A stretch of 64,000 nt of DNA from Candidatus Cardinium hertigii (GTDB lineage Bacteria; Bacteroidota; Bacteroidia; Cytophagales; Amoebophilaceae), in the NCBI RefSeq assembly GCF_003176915.1, contig NZ_CP029619.1, forward strand, positions 620,001 to 684,000. Reading direction: 5' to 3'. A model generated the notes under the pieces. It searched no databases and was not told the origin of the DNA. It saw only the letters and a program-made list of their open reading frames with translations. The position numbers and the translations under genes are program-made. Positions within the stretch are counted from its first letter, which is position 1. Every line of letters begins with the position of its first letter. Positions 37,558 through 46,753 of the stretch are shown here, in pieces.

Positions 37558-38740
37558 GCTTTTCCTACTATTTTTTTTACTGAATCAAAAGTAGCAAGTA
37601 TAGTGCTATACCAATAGCAATAGCCACATGCCTACCAAATAACCCTATTTTTTCTTTTGTAATACACAATAAAACAAAGCATAACTATATCTACTGATAG
37701 GCTATCCAATCATTCCTATCCTCACAGATAGTAGCGTTAAACGCCATTCAGGTCCCAGATAAAAAATAGGAAATAAAAAGGTTTGAGATTGCCTTATCCA
37801 TTAAACAGAAGTGCAACATTTATAAAAATTTTAGAAATGATTCCTCTTAGTGCCCTATTCATCTGCTCTGTTATACTACCATATATGGATGCAACAGCGC
37901 AATTAGCTATGCGGATAATCCTAATAAGGGCCATAACCCATCCTAGTTTGAAGAAAAAAGCTATGGCTATAAATGGGAATGAAGCGCTTGAAAAGCATAA
38001 AGAGGAAACTAAAAAAGTGGCAGGGATAATGCGCATAGCAAAAGGTAATTAAGGCAATGGTCAAAAAAGCAAATCTTCCCCATTGATTCTATAACGTGTA
38101 TAAATGCTTCAGGGCTATAGCAGCTATCCTTTACTGTTTGGGTTGCATCGTTCTGTAACAGGAGGGAATAGCCTTCTAATAAAACAACCGGCTCTTGAAA
38201 CCAGCAGCCTAATTGTACTGCTTAAGGCGGTGGCTGTTCCCTATGGCTTATTATCCAACCTATTCCTGATACAAATAATAGAAAAATAGCTTCTGCAAGA
38301 AGGGGTATACCAAATGGCGTACGCTTTATTACAGAAAAAATCCAAGCTTCACTTTCTGTTTCTCAATAAGATTTAAAAAAAACCTTTTGATGCGTTGTAT
38401 AGGCACATGCATGAAAGAGTTTATAGTCCCATAAAGCGCAACGGCCTACTGAAGTAAATTGAACTGTAAAAGAACTGCTAAAAAAAGCAAAAATTCTTTT
38501 TTTTTAACAAGCAGCATAAATTATTATTTACAACTGATTATGTTTAAATTAATTTATACATTTCTTATACAGTAGCTTACACGACCGCTTCGCACACTTG
38601 TTTTTATGCGAACAATTCTTTACAATAAAAGTTAGGTAGAGGGAAGAAAGTAGCAGCATATATTGTCCATTTTATTGTTTAGGTATGCTATTATCTTTTT
38701 ATAAAGCTAACCATATATTAATTATTTTATATTGAATTTT
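37558..38740. other. Long gap with decayed coding remnants
   Basis: About 1.2 kb with no convincing gene. Two short open segments share one frame (37783-38052 and 38104-38289) separated by stops at 38050-38103, suggesting a relic of a membrane protein. The segment LKKKAMAINGNEALEKHKEE and the later YPLLFGLHR faintly resemble YidC/Oxa1-like order, but too weakly to name it. The 3' part (38380-38740) is very AT-rich and probably holds the promoter of the lipoprotein island. Confidence 0.4.
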
Positions 38741-39715
38741 ATGTATTGTTACTGCAACAAGTATTACCAGATTTTTTGCAAGCAGTTTGCTAGGATATTA
38801 ATGGTTATTATTGCTGCTATTTTTTTATGGGGTTGTAATCGGGTGGATACAGGTATGAAGGTCCTGTATAGTAGCAACAATACTACAATCACTATTGACA
38901 TGTCAACTAACGCCGATAACATAGTAAAAATCGCTTCACGTCTTACGCATGATTCTCTAAAAAAAGCATTAGAATCCGTAAAAATATTAGGGGAAATCAT
39001 AGATACACTCCTTCTCTTAAGACCTTTAATGCCTGCACAAGAAAACCGATTTTTACAAAAATGTAAAAGGATAATGCATATAGAGGGATCATCCAAATAC
39101 GACTTACTTGGTGTAGCGCTATTGGGAGGGGGTGCAGCAAGTATAACCTTCCTTAGTAATGTAGCTAGTTCCTATTTAAGCCATAGCTTGGGAGTAGCTG
39201 AACCTTATATAGCGTATAGTATGTCAACTGCGTTGCCAGCTACCTTGCTTACAGGTAGCTTTTCACTTATAGCAGTGCTAGGCATGACGCAATGGAATAG
39301 AATGGGAAATACACAAAAACCACGTCTCTCTCGCAAAGCGTTAATGAAAGAAAAAGAAAAAGCAGAAGAAGCATTGAACCATGCTTACGAACTATCCAAA
39401 AAAAATAAAGAAAGTTATTCTTTCGATTTTGACTTCATAGAACGGCATGCCAAACCCGCAAGAGAACAAATGAAAAAATTGTTTTGCAATACGTATGATC
39501 TAGCTGCAGAGAGAGATGAATCCCTCCTCCTGTTTTTTCCTCATGCTCTAGCAGAGTTAGAGAACCTATTAGAGAAATTAAAAGAATCGCTGCAATCAAT
39601 CTCTGAAATGTTACAGGAAGGGGAATTTAAACGTCAAGTAGAGAAGTGTGATGAGTACAGATGTTTTATAAAAACTATGTTTGGGCTAAAAGGAAAAGAA
39701 CATTATGTAACCTAA
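38741..39715 (+). CDS. Lipoprotein with two membrane segments, paralogue-like A
   Basis: From ATG 38741, a signal sequence (RILMVIIAAIFLWGC) with lipobox-type cysteine is followed by about 90 mostly helical residues, a hydrophobic pair (LLGVALLGGGAASITFL and LPATLLTGSFSLIAVLGM) and a charged helical C-terminus (KALMKEKEKAEEALNHAYEL). Not recognised as any known family. The next gene has the same layout, so the two are probably diverged duplicates. First gene of a tight plus-strand cluster (10-bp gap to the next). Confidence 0.65.
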   Translation: MYCYCNKYYQIFCKQFARILMVIIAAIFLWGCNRVDTGMKVLYSSNNTTITIDMSTNADNIVKIASRLTHDSLKKALESVKILGEIIDTLLLLRPLMPAQENRFLQKCKRIMHIEGSSKYDLLGVALLGGGAASITFLSNVASSYLSHSLGVAEPYIAYSMSTALPATLLTGSFSLIAVLGMTQWNRMGNTQKPRLSRKALMKEKEKAEEALNHAYELSKKNKESYSFDFDFIERHAKPAREQMKKLFCNTYDLAAERDESLLLFFPHALAELENLLEKLKESLQSISEMLQEGEFKRQVEKCDEYRCFIKTMFGLKGKEHYVT

Positions 39716-39725
39716 TTTATGATTT

Positions 39726-40760
39726 ATGTACAGTAACAAATACAAAACTTGTATTATACAAATTATAGCGGTTTTATTTGCATGGGGTTGCCACAGAGCA
39801 CCTATACAAATGCATAGCAACGAAAACTATGGACAGGAAACAGGGACCTCTACTATAAGCAGTGGAAACAATAAAGAAAATCAGCTAACTAATAGGGGTT
39901 CTTTGATGGGAGAATCTCTAACCCTAGAAAAGGAATTACTAGATGATATGGGGCGTATAACGGATTATTTTACTAATGTACAAAAAATCGTTTCTCAAAA
40001 AATAAAATGGAATACACTCCTAAAGATGGGCATGGTTGCCACTTTGTCCTACTTGCCGCCATTTTTACTATGGGGTTATAATTATTACTATAACTTCTCC
40101 ACAGGGCCAACTATACCATCCAGTTATGATGACCCAATTCCTATGCTCTTTTTCCCAGAGGCAACAGCAACAAGCCTAATAAACGACAGGGTACCTACTA
40201 TTTTTCAAGTAGAGCCATCCACATCAAGCTATCCTAACACGATGCCTTCTATTTCCCAAGTAGCACTAAACCCAACAGCAAGCTTTAACAACATAGCTAT
40301 TTACAAAATAGCATGGATCGGATCGAGTGCTTGCCTCGGTGCAGGTATAACTGTTTACCAATATGGGGACCTATTAAGCGCAGCCTCTAAGGCAGCAGTA
40401 GGTTTACAAGAGATAATAGCCGAGGTACAAACCGCATTCGAACAGGCAGAAAAAAATCCATCAGATGCTAACCAAATACACTATGCAAAAATAGCATTAG
40501 TCAAATTATTTAAAGAAGTATCAACTGTAATACACAAGATGTCTACTAAACTATTCCATCATTGCTTTCCTAAAGAAGCAAAAGAAGACATAGGTAGATT
40601 ACTAGGAGAAATAAAACAGAAAATAGAAGCTGCTACAGCGCGCGAATCAGATGATAAAAAGCACAAGCAGTACTTAATTCAACTGAAACCGTATATACAT
40701 GAAATGCTATCGAAAATACAACCAAAATTGTGCAACCCAGGTTCAGTAAAAAATTTTTAA
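39726..40760 (+). CDS. Lipoprotein with two membrane segments, paralogue-like B
   Basis: 344 residues. Signal sequence with lipobox (IIQIIAVLFAWGC) much like its upstream neighbour, a helical stretch (LEKELLDDMGRITDYFTNVQKI), a hydrophobic segment (MVATLSYLPPFLLWGY), a long serine/proline/threonine-rich linker (about residues 110-180), a second hydrophobic segment (IAWIGSSACLGAGITVY) and a charged helical tail. No family recognised. The similarity to the preceding protein is in architecture and the lipobox region rather than in obvious residue identity. Confidence 0.65.
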   Translation: MYSNKYKTCIIQIIAVLFAWGCHRAPIQMHSNENYGQETGTSTISSGNNKENQLTNRGSLMGESLTLEKELLDDMGRITDYFTNVQKIVSQKIKWNTLLKMGMVATLSYLPPFLLWGYNYYYNFSTGPTIPSSYDDPIPMLFFPEATATSLINDRVPTIFQVEPSTSSYPNTMPSISQVALNPTASFNNIAIYKIAWIGSSACLGAGITVYQYGDLLSAASKAAVGLQEIIAEVQTAFEQAEKNPSDANQIHYAKIALVKLFKEVSTVIHKMSTKLFHHCFPKEAKEDIGRLLGEIKQKIEAATARESDDKKHKQYLIQLKPYIHEMLSKIQPKLCNPGSVKNF

Positions 40761-40919
40761 AGCTTTTATTCTGTTCTCTACAAAACCTATACCGTGATTA
40801 TATTTCTTTATGCTAATTTAGTTAATCAATACTAAGGAGAGTAATATAAAAAGTTATAGGCCACTGGACTTTATTTATAAAAAACTCGATATACTTAACA
40901 CAAATAAAAAAACAAAAAA

Positions 40920-41684
40920 ATGATACGTAATATAGCAAACAATAGGATTGGTTTATTTTTATTGTATTTTTTTACATTGGTACCAGCGTGTAAGAAACAT
41001 ACCATAACCCTATCTGAAAATAGCCCCCCTCTTGTTCATAAGGTTCCTGCTCAAAAAGCTAAACAATCCCATGAGGATCGACTTGACAAGCATAAACTAC
41101 CATTAGAAATAGCTCATCCAGATCAATCTGAAAAAGAAAATAATAACGAAAAGGATAATGAGAAAATAAATTGCGAGCAAAAAAAGCTACCTAGAGCAAC
41201 ACCTTCCATTGGTTCAGAAGAAGTTCCGCAAGATCCATCTAAAGAGAAAAGTAAAAGTGAAACAAAAGTAATACAAAAAAAAGCATCAAACGATTTGGAA
41301 GATAAACTTTCACAAGAACAAGTACACCGCTATAAAAAAAAAGTAGAAAAACTATATAACAAAAATTATAATACATATGCAAGTAAAATAACAAGATTAA
41401 AATTAAACGTTCTGGATATAACAGAAAAGCAATCGCCTAGAAAAGAAAAACACAATATAAAAACAGAGACAAAAGAAAAAGTTAAAATCTTACAAGATAT
41501 TCAAGCACAAGCAACGTTAATCCAAAAGGATCTAAAAGCAGACTTAAAAGAAATAGAGCAAGAAAAAGAAGTAAAGGCCCAAACACAAGAGATACCAAAA
41601 GAAATAAATGAAATGGTAAAACAAATGCAGGAATTGAATCGCAATATCTTTAATTTGTTGCACGGAATAAATAATTTATTATAA
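40920..41684 (+). CDS. Charged coiled-coil lipoprotein
   Basis: 254 residues. Signal sequence (LFLLYFFTLVPAC) with a lipobox cysteine, then an almost entirely Lys/Glu/Gln-rich chain with low complexity (KENNNEKDNEKINCEQ) and a predicted long helix or coiled coil at the C-terminal half (EKVKILQDIQAQATLIQKDL). No family recognised. It might be a periplasmic spacer or a surface-exposed interaction protein. It ends 7 bp before the thioredoxin-fold gene and probably shares its transcript. Confidence 0.62.
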   Translation: MIRNIANNRIGLFLLYFFTLVPACKKHTITLSENSPPLVHKVPAQKAKQSHEDRLDKHKLPLEIAHPDQSEKENNNEKDNEKINCEQKKLPRATPSIGSEEVPQDPSKEKSKSETKVIQKKASNDLEDKLSQEQVHRYKKKVEKLYNKNYNTYASKITRLKLNVLDITEKQSPRKEKHNIKTETKEKVKILQDIQAQATLIQKDLKADLKEIEQEKEVKAQTQEIPKEINEMVKQMQELNRNIFNLLHGINNLL

Positions 41685-41691
41685 TTGTACA

Positions 41692-42345
41692 ATGCAGGGA
41701 TGCTTTATAAAAAAAACCTACTTCATGATCGGAAAAATTTTAACAATAGCTGCGCTAGCTACCATTACCTATGCCAATCTACCCACTACTTATACGCTTG
41801 GTCATCAGGAACCTACCCTACCTTACTTGCAACAAGGTAAACTGTACTATATTGATTCATCTGAAAATTCAGCTGCCTATACAGCTATAAAGGCTGCAGA
41901 GATTTTTAATGCTTCACCGGTAGTCGTGATGGCCATCCGGCGTGTAGGCTGCAAATTTTGCCGCCATGAAGCTAGTAGGCTTAGCAGTCTTGCTGACCAG
42001 CTCAACCAAAGGGGCATCCGCCTCATTGGTATAACCCATGAAATAATAGATATAGATGCCTTTCGACCCTATCTTAAAGGGGATATTTATTACGATCCAA
42101 ATAAACATTTCTTTGGCCCTAAGCAACGATGGATGCCTTTGTGGATGGGATTCCTACGCTGGTCTACTTATGTAAACAAACACCAGGGAGCTAGCATAAA
42201 AGGGAATCTAAAAGGTGAAGCGAGGTTACTGGGAGCTATTTATTTAATTAATAAAGATAAAATAACCTTCATGCATTTGGAAAAACATTGGGGGGACCAT
42301 GTGGATATACAGGCAGTGCAAAAGGCTATAGAACAGATTAACTAG
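41692..42345 (+). CDS. PRXL2A/FAM213A-like thioredoxin-fold protein (AhpC/TSA_2)
   Basis: 217 residues (or 206 from an in-frame ATG at 41725). A hydrophobic N-terminus (IGKILTIAALATITYA) precedes a thioredoxin-like domain. AIRRVGCKFCRHEASRLSSL holds Cys87 and Cys90 as a CxxC pair, and FRPYLKGDIYYDPNKHFFGP, MGFLRWSTYVN and GNLKGEARLLGAIYLI follow in the same order as in the animal PRXL2A/selenoprotein-U group. Probably a thiol-redox protein exported to or anchored in the envelope. Substrate unknown. The close resemblance to a mainly eukaryotic group raises transfer as a possibility. Confidence 0.82.
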   Translation: MQGCFIKKTYFMIGKILTIAALATITYANLPTTYTLGHQEPTLPYLQQGKLYYIDSSENSAAYTAIKAAEIFNASPVVVMAIRRVGCKFCRHEASRLSSLADQLNQRGIRLIGITHEIIDIDAFRPYLKGDIYYDPNKHFFGPKQRWMPLWMGFLRWSTYVNKHQGASIKGNLKGEARLLGAIYLINKDKITFMHLEKHWGDHVDIQAVQKAIEQIN

Positions 42346-42574
42346 CTTATCTTTTTACAAAGCCAGGGTATAAACATCCTAATCAAGCTTATTTTTTGTC
42401 TCTGTTCAGCACTATGGCATAAAACGCGTTTTGCAACAATTTTTATACATAAATATAGAATAGCTGGTGTCTAGTTTTTTAAGGAAATTCATTATAAAAC
42501 TTGAACTTTTACGCTAGAAATCCGACCTAAAAGTATGCTGAAAAGCAGATTCCTGTCACAGTGCTGAACAGGTA

Positions 42575-43804
42575 CTATTTTTTTCCTGTTTTTACAAGGG
42601 TTACTACAGTAATGCTAGCAAATAATGCAATATAGCAAGCAGGTGCAAAAGGACTACCATACGTACGGTATAAAACCCAGCAAATGGCAGCAGTAGGTTT
42701 CCCAAGCAGACCTGTACCTAATACGGTAGCAAAACCTACGACGCAATAGGGATTGGTGCTATGGGTTTGCTCTTTACACCAAACAGTTATAAAACAGCTA
42801 AAAATTACGCCCCAAGCAACTAACCAAAAACGAGCAAAAATAACAAATCCCATAGAGGCTTCCTGCAATCCCATAAAAATGGGAATAATGGACAACGCTA
42901 CCATGCTACTTGCCCCTAGCATAAGCAAGCGGGGGGTAAACTTTGGACCTACCACTCCTACCCATCCCAATAACACAATATCCACCAACATAAACAGCGT
43001 AGTATGTTGCATCATATGTACATAGGGAATAGTAGCTATCATTGGAATAAATTTGGGCATAAAAAGAAAAGGAACAGCATACGTGAGGTAACCAAAGCCC
43101 ATTACAACTGCAATAGGGATGATCGCATTGCGCCCTTGCCAGAGCTGCTCCCAGAGAGAAGCAAAACTGGGGCGAACCCCCATTCCCCTATCTAGTTGGA
43201 GAAAGGAAGAATGCCCCCATCTAAAAAAAATTAAGTTTAACAATGTGATTAACCCTGCTATAATAAAAGGCAAACGCCAATAAAACAGGATAGGGTTCCT
43301 CCCAATTAATACAGTTGCTACCAGGCTTGCAAAAGTAATACCTACCATTGTTGCCCTTTCATAACGTGCTGAAAATAACTTAGCCTGTCTACAATCTGTC
43401 TGTTGCATTAAATACAAACGTGCTATATGGTACTCCCCTGCTGCACAAATTTCCATACAAAATCTAGCAACCAATAACCCAAGACTTCCCCACCAAGGAA
43501 GGGCACTATAAATAGGCAAACAGCCCATAAACAGTTGACATATACTGGCCCCTAAAAGAATATAACAAAGTAAACGTTTTTCTGCTACGTATGCTGTAAA
43601 TAGGCAAAAAAGGAACCCTCCCAAAGGCTTAGCTATACAAGCAGTTATAAGAATACTATAACCTAATATAAGTTGTAGGGTTGTTTCCTTTTCCGGAAAA
43701 AAAAGGGGAGCTAGCATAGGAACCATATAGCCATATAGCGCATTATCAAAATGTATAACGGCATTTGCTATAATAATGGACTGACGCTGCTTCGTTAAAG
43801 ACAT
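42575..43804 (-). CDS. MFS transporter, MHS (ProP-like) group
   Basis: About 409 residues from ATG 43804 (an upstream ATG at 43858 adds only a charged leader), with roughly 12 membrane segments. MHS-type hints are NAVIHFDNALYGYMVPMLAPLFFP at the start, IAKPLGGFLFC after helix 2, and the loop around ARFCMEICAAGEYHIARLYLM. ProP-like carriers take up osmolytes or dicarboxylates with protons. The substrate here is unknown. It is monocistronic and next to the initiator tRNA. Confidence 0.85.
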   Translation of the reverse strand: MSLTKQRQSIIIANAVIHFDNALYGYMVPMLAPLFFPEKETTLQLILGYSILITACIAKPLGGFLFCLFTAYVAEKRLLCYILLGASICQLFMGCLPIYSALPWWGSLGLLVARFCMEICAAGEYHIARLYLMQQTDCRQAKLFSARYERATMVGITFASLVATVLIGRNPILFYWRLPFIIAGLITLLNLIFFRWGHSSFLQLDRGMGVRPSFASLWEQLWQGRNAIIPIAVVMGFGYLTYAVPFLFMPKFIPMIATIPYVHMMQHTTLFMLVDIVLLGWVGVVGPKFTPRLLMLGASSMVALSIIPIFMGLQEASMGFVIFARFWLVAWGVIFSCFITVWCKEQTHSTNPYCVVGFATVLGTGLLGKPTAAICWVLYRTYGSPFAPACYIALFASITVVTLVKTGKK

Positions 43805-43894
43805 GGCAGATTTTTCTGCAGTAACCGATACCCACACTTTCTCCCTAGAAAAACGCACTAGGAGGAAAGCGTAGCGTTGTGGAAGAAAATAGCG

Positions 43895-43967
<73 letters not shown>

Positions 43968-43975
43968 GTGTGATA

Positions 43976-44143
43976 CTATTAAGAACTATTGTTTCGTAGT
44001 TCCCTACTGAGAACTACTGCCCTGTAATTTCCTATTAAGAACTATTGTTCCGTAGTTCCCTACTGAGAACTACTGCCCTGTAATTTCCTATTAAGAACTA
44101 TTGTTCCGTAGTTCCCTACTGATCCTCCCTACTGATCCAATGC
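43976..44143. repeat. 56-bp (28-bp half-unit) tandem repeat beside tRNA-fMet
   Basis: Three partial or complete copies with a 56-bp period (AAGAACTATTG at 43981, 44037 and 44093). Each unit consists of two related 28-bp halves beginning CTATTAAGAACTATTGTTCC and CTACTGAGAACTACTGCCC. The first half contains an inverted pair GAACTA/TAGTTC around 8 bases, so each unit can form a hairpin. It lies 5' of the tRNA gene on its strand (upstream). Not a CRISPR: there are no unique spacers. Confidence 0.9.
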
Positions 44144-44390
44144 CCCTCTAACAAATATAAGCATATTATAAGAAACTTTGCAACTATTCCCCTATTCCCA
44201 CAATACAAGATTCCCTTAAACGAAGGGTACTAAAATAAAAGGCTTACGTGGCGTTTATACCTATAACGCTCGAGATAAATTTTTTTTGTATACTTATCTA
44301 TTTATTTCAACCTTTAAGGGGAAATTACATGGACAGGTACCACTTAATAGCCTCAATGGGAACACACAGGGTTCATTTAAATTATAATCC

Positions 44391-45296
44391 ATGAACAACT
44401 ATAAAGCTGGGTTTGTAGCTATTATTGGTAAGCCCAACGCAGGGAAATCTACTTTAATGAATCTATTGATCCGGGAGGAGCTGGCCATCACCCATGCAAA
44501 AGCACAAACTACCCGCCATACCCTATACGGTATGTCATCTGGAACACATTTCCAGATTATTTATATGGATACACCAGGCATTATTACACCCGCTTACCCC
44601 CTACAAACCGCTATGATGGAAGCCGTAAACACTGCATACGCAGGTGCGGATATCATGCTTTGGGTAGTGGATGCAAAGGAATTGGAAAGCAACCCGCTGC
44701 CCTATGAAAACAAAAGCAACAAACCAACCTTATTGGTATTGAATAAAATAGATTTACTGACACCTACTCAGTTGGATGAAGCAAAAGCCTATTGGATACG
44801 GCATCATCCAGCTGTAGAAATTATTTCTATATCTGCCAGCCAAAATAAAAACATCGATCAATTAACGCAAAAAATTGTGGAATGGTTACCCTACCACCCC
44901 CCTTATTACCAGGAAGATTTCCTAACAGATAGACCAGAGCGTTTTTTTGCACAAGAAATCATACGCAAAAAAATATTAGACTACTATCACCAAGAAATAC
45001 CGTATAGTGTAGAGGTAAAGATCCATAGCTTTAAGGAGATGGAAGCGCTTATTAGCATAGAGGTAGTTATACATGTAGAACGACCCTCACAAAAGGGTAT
45101 TCTAATAGGGCACCAAGGAACGGCATTGAAACAGCTAGGGATAGCAGCTAGAGAAGCATTGGAGAAATTTTTCCAGAAAAAAATCTTTTTAGGGCAACGC
45201 GTTAAAGTTACCCCTAACTGGCGTAAAAACATATTACTCTTGGCTCAGTTTGGCTATCCTGTTAAAAAATCAGAACTTATACGGAATCCAAAGTAA
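44391..45296 (+). CDS. era: GTPase Era
   Basis: Ribosome-assembly GTPase that binds the 3' end of 16S rRNA. G1 is GKPNAGKSTLMN, G3 DTPG, G4 LNKID, G5 ISASQNKN. The C-terminal KH domain follows (GILIGHQGTALKQLG, KIFLGQRVKVTPNWR). 301 residues, full length. A 250-bp gap with the tandem repeat precedes it. Confidence 0.97.
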   Translation: MNNYKAGFVAIIGKPNAGKSTLMNLLIREELAITHAKAQTTRHTLYGMSSGTHFQIIYMDTPGIITPAYPLQTAMMEAVNTAYAGADIMLWVVDAKELESNPLPYENKSNKPTLLVLNKIDLLTPTQLDEAKAYWIRHHPAVEIISISASQNKNIDQLTQKIVEWLPYHPPYYQEDFLTDRPERFFAQEIIRKKILDYYHQEIPYSVEVKIHSFKEMEALISIEVVIHVERPSQKGILIGHQGTALKQLGIAAREALEKFFQKKIFLGQRVKVTPNWRKNILLLAQFGYPVKKSELIRNPK

Positions 45297-45315
45297 ATCA
45301 GTGATTTAATTCTAC

Positions 45316-45588
45316 TTATCCATATAATAAAATACCTACTAATACCAATAGCGTACCGATTACACCAGCTATATTAGACCAGATTAATACTTTGCTTTTT
45401 AATACGATGCCATATACAAGCCAGCTACTGAGTCCAATAAAACTCCAAACAAAAGCAAAAAAAGCTACACCAGTTGCTTGTTTGGTAGTAAAAATCTTAT
45501 AAGCCTGCAAGTAAAACATTAAGTTTGCAAGCGGCCCCATCACCATCATATAGTTTTTATAAAAAAAATTAAACTTATTTTTTTCCAT
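45316..45588 (-). CDS. SemiSWEET-type sugar transporter
   Basis: 90 residues with three membrane helices in the PQ-loop arrangement: GPLANLMFYLQAYKIF (proline in the PQ-like position), ATGVAFFAFVWSFIGLSSWLVYG, and a third ending LVLVGILLYG. SemiSWEETs dimerise to move mono- or disaccharides down their gradient. Convergent with era (19-bp gap). Import of host sugar is a reasonable role in a symbiont but is inferred. Confidence 0.85.
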   Translation of the reverse strand: MEKNKFNFFYKNYMMVMGPLANLMFYLQAYKIFTTKQATGVAFFAFVWSFIGLSSWLVYGIVLKSKVLIWSNIAGVIGTLLVLVGILLYG

Positions 45589-45661
45589 AATTGGACTAAT
45601 TAAATAGAATATAGTCTATCAGGCTTATATATATATTACCCAGTTTTAAACAGACCGTTAG

Positions 45662-46384
45662 CTAAGGCCCAAGGTGAATAAATGTAAATACCTTTTTTCC
45701 AGCTTTCGTAGCTGTATTGTGTTCCTCTACTGCATAATAGGAAGAATGTATGAAGCAGGTAAGCTCACCCTTGCTTTCTTTTTCCTTAAGCTTCTTTTCT
45801 AATTCCTCACTAACCCCTAGCATCCTTTGAAATCCTGTACCAATAATAACAACGGCATCTTTGCAACCTTGTTTCTCTAAATCCTGTAAAAATACAGCCG
45901 GTAGTCCCAAGTTTTTTTCTTTTTTATTAAAATTATACGTTATGCCAGCACGCATCGTATTTGAGAAATCTTTTTCTGTAACATAGCCATAGGCATGAGG
46001 CATTATGATTAAGTTTTTCTCGTCATCTCTATTTTCTTGCGTTGTATCAGACAATTTTATTTCTACTATATTGTCGGTATTTACCTTATGGGTTAAAGCA
46101 CTCCCTGGATTCAAATAAGACTGACCAGCCGTAATATGAAAACGGATGACCTTATCACCCAATTTTGTAATGAGACACTTATCCTTAGGGATGTTGTCTT
46201 CTGAATTGTTAAAGTAACACCATATGGGATGAGGAGCATGTTCACACGCCTCTTCTGGCTTACTACAAGAAGCAGACAGACCTAACAACCCGCCAAAGCA
46301 TAGCGGAATCACCCTGCCTATCCACAACAAACGCTCCCCTACAAATCTACGCCCTATATAAAATACAAACAGCAAAATAGTCAT
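45662..46384 (-). CDS. Lipoprotein with Mth938/NDUFAF3-like C-terminal domain
   Basis: 240 residues. Signal sequence (VIPLCFGGLLGLSASC) with lipobox. The C-terminal half matches the Mth938-like fold order: FHITAGQSYLNPGSALTH, IIMPHAYGYVT, AVVIIGTGFQRMLGVSEEL, FIHSSYYAVEEHNTATKAGKKVF, including the helix asparagine typical of the family. Members are usually small cytosolic or mitochondrial proteins; an exported, lipid-anchored version is unusual. Function unknown. Confidence 0.6.
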   Translation of the reverse strand: MTILLFVFYIGRRFVGERLLWIGRVIPLCFGGLLGLSASCSKPEEACEHAPHPIWCYFNNSEDNIPKDKCLITKLGDKVIRFHITAGQSYLNPGSALTHKVNTDNIVEIKLSDTTQENRDDEKNLIIMPHAYGYVTEKDFSNTMRAGITYNFNKKEKNLGLPAVFLQDLEKQGCKDAVVIIGTGFQRMLGVSEELEKKLKEKESKGELTCFIHSSYYAVEEHNTATKAGKKVFTFIHLGP

Positions 46385-46647
46385 AATGCAAAGCTAAAAA
46401 ATAAGCAAAAACAAAGGTAAAAGTAAAACAAAATACATAAGATTCAAAACAGTGTAATGGTATACCTTTACCACTTAAAGGGTATACCTGCCCACTAAAA
46501 ACATCCCTAAGCAAGAGAAAAATAGAAAAAAATAACTATTAACTCCCCATATCTCTAGTTTTTTTGAAAAAAAAATGTAAAATTGCTACATCCTATCTTA
46601 GGTTACTTACAACTGGTAGCGTTTACTGCTAGCAGCTGGTACATAGC

Positions 46648-46721
46648 GGGCCCATAGCTCAGTCGGTTAGAGCATCTGACTCATAATCAGCAGGTCCCAG
46701 GTTCAAGTCCTGGTGGGCCCA
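46648..46721 (+). tRNA. tRNA with CAU anticodon (elongator Met or Ile2)
   Basis: 74-nt cloverleaf: acceptor GGGCCCA/TGGGCCC, D-arm GCTC...GAGC, anticodon loop CTCATAA, T-loop TTCAAGT, discriminator A, no encoded CCA. The fully paired first base and non-initiator stem rule out fMet. Whether C34 becomes lysidine (tRNA-Ile2) cannot be decided by eye. It lies 32 bp upstream of murI and may be co-transcribed. Confidence 0.95.
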
Positions 46722-46753
46722 CGTATCATTGGGCTTATTTTCTGTTTTTAACT

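Noticed and set aside
37783-38289. YidC/Oxa1 pseudogene
   Set aside because: Resemblance is limited to charged/hydrophobic order; no diagnostic motif could be aligned with confidence.
43976-44143. Repeat array considered as CRISPR
   Set aside because: Copies are contiguous with a constant 56-bp period and no unique spacers, and no cas genes are nearby.
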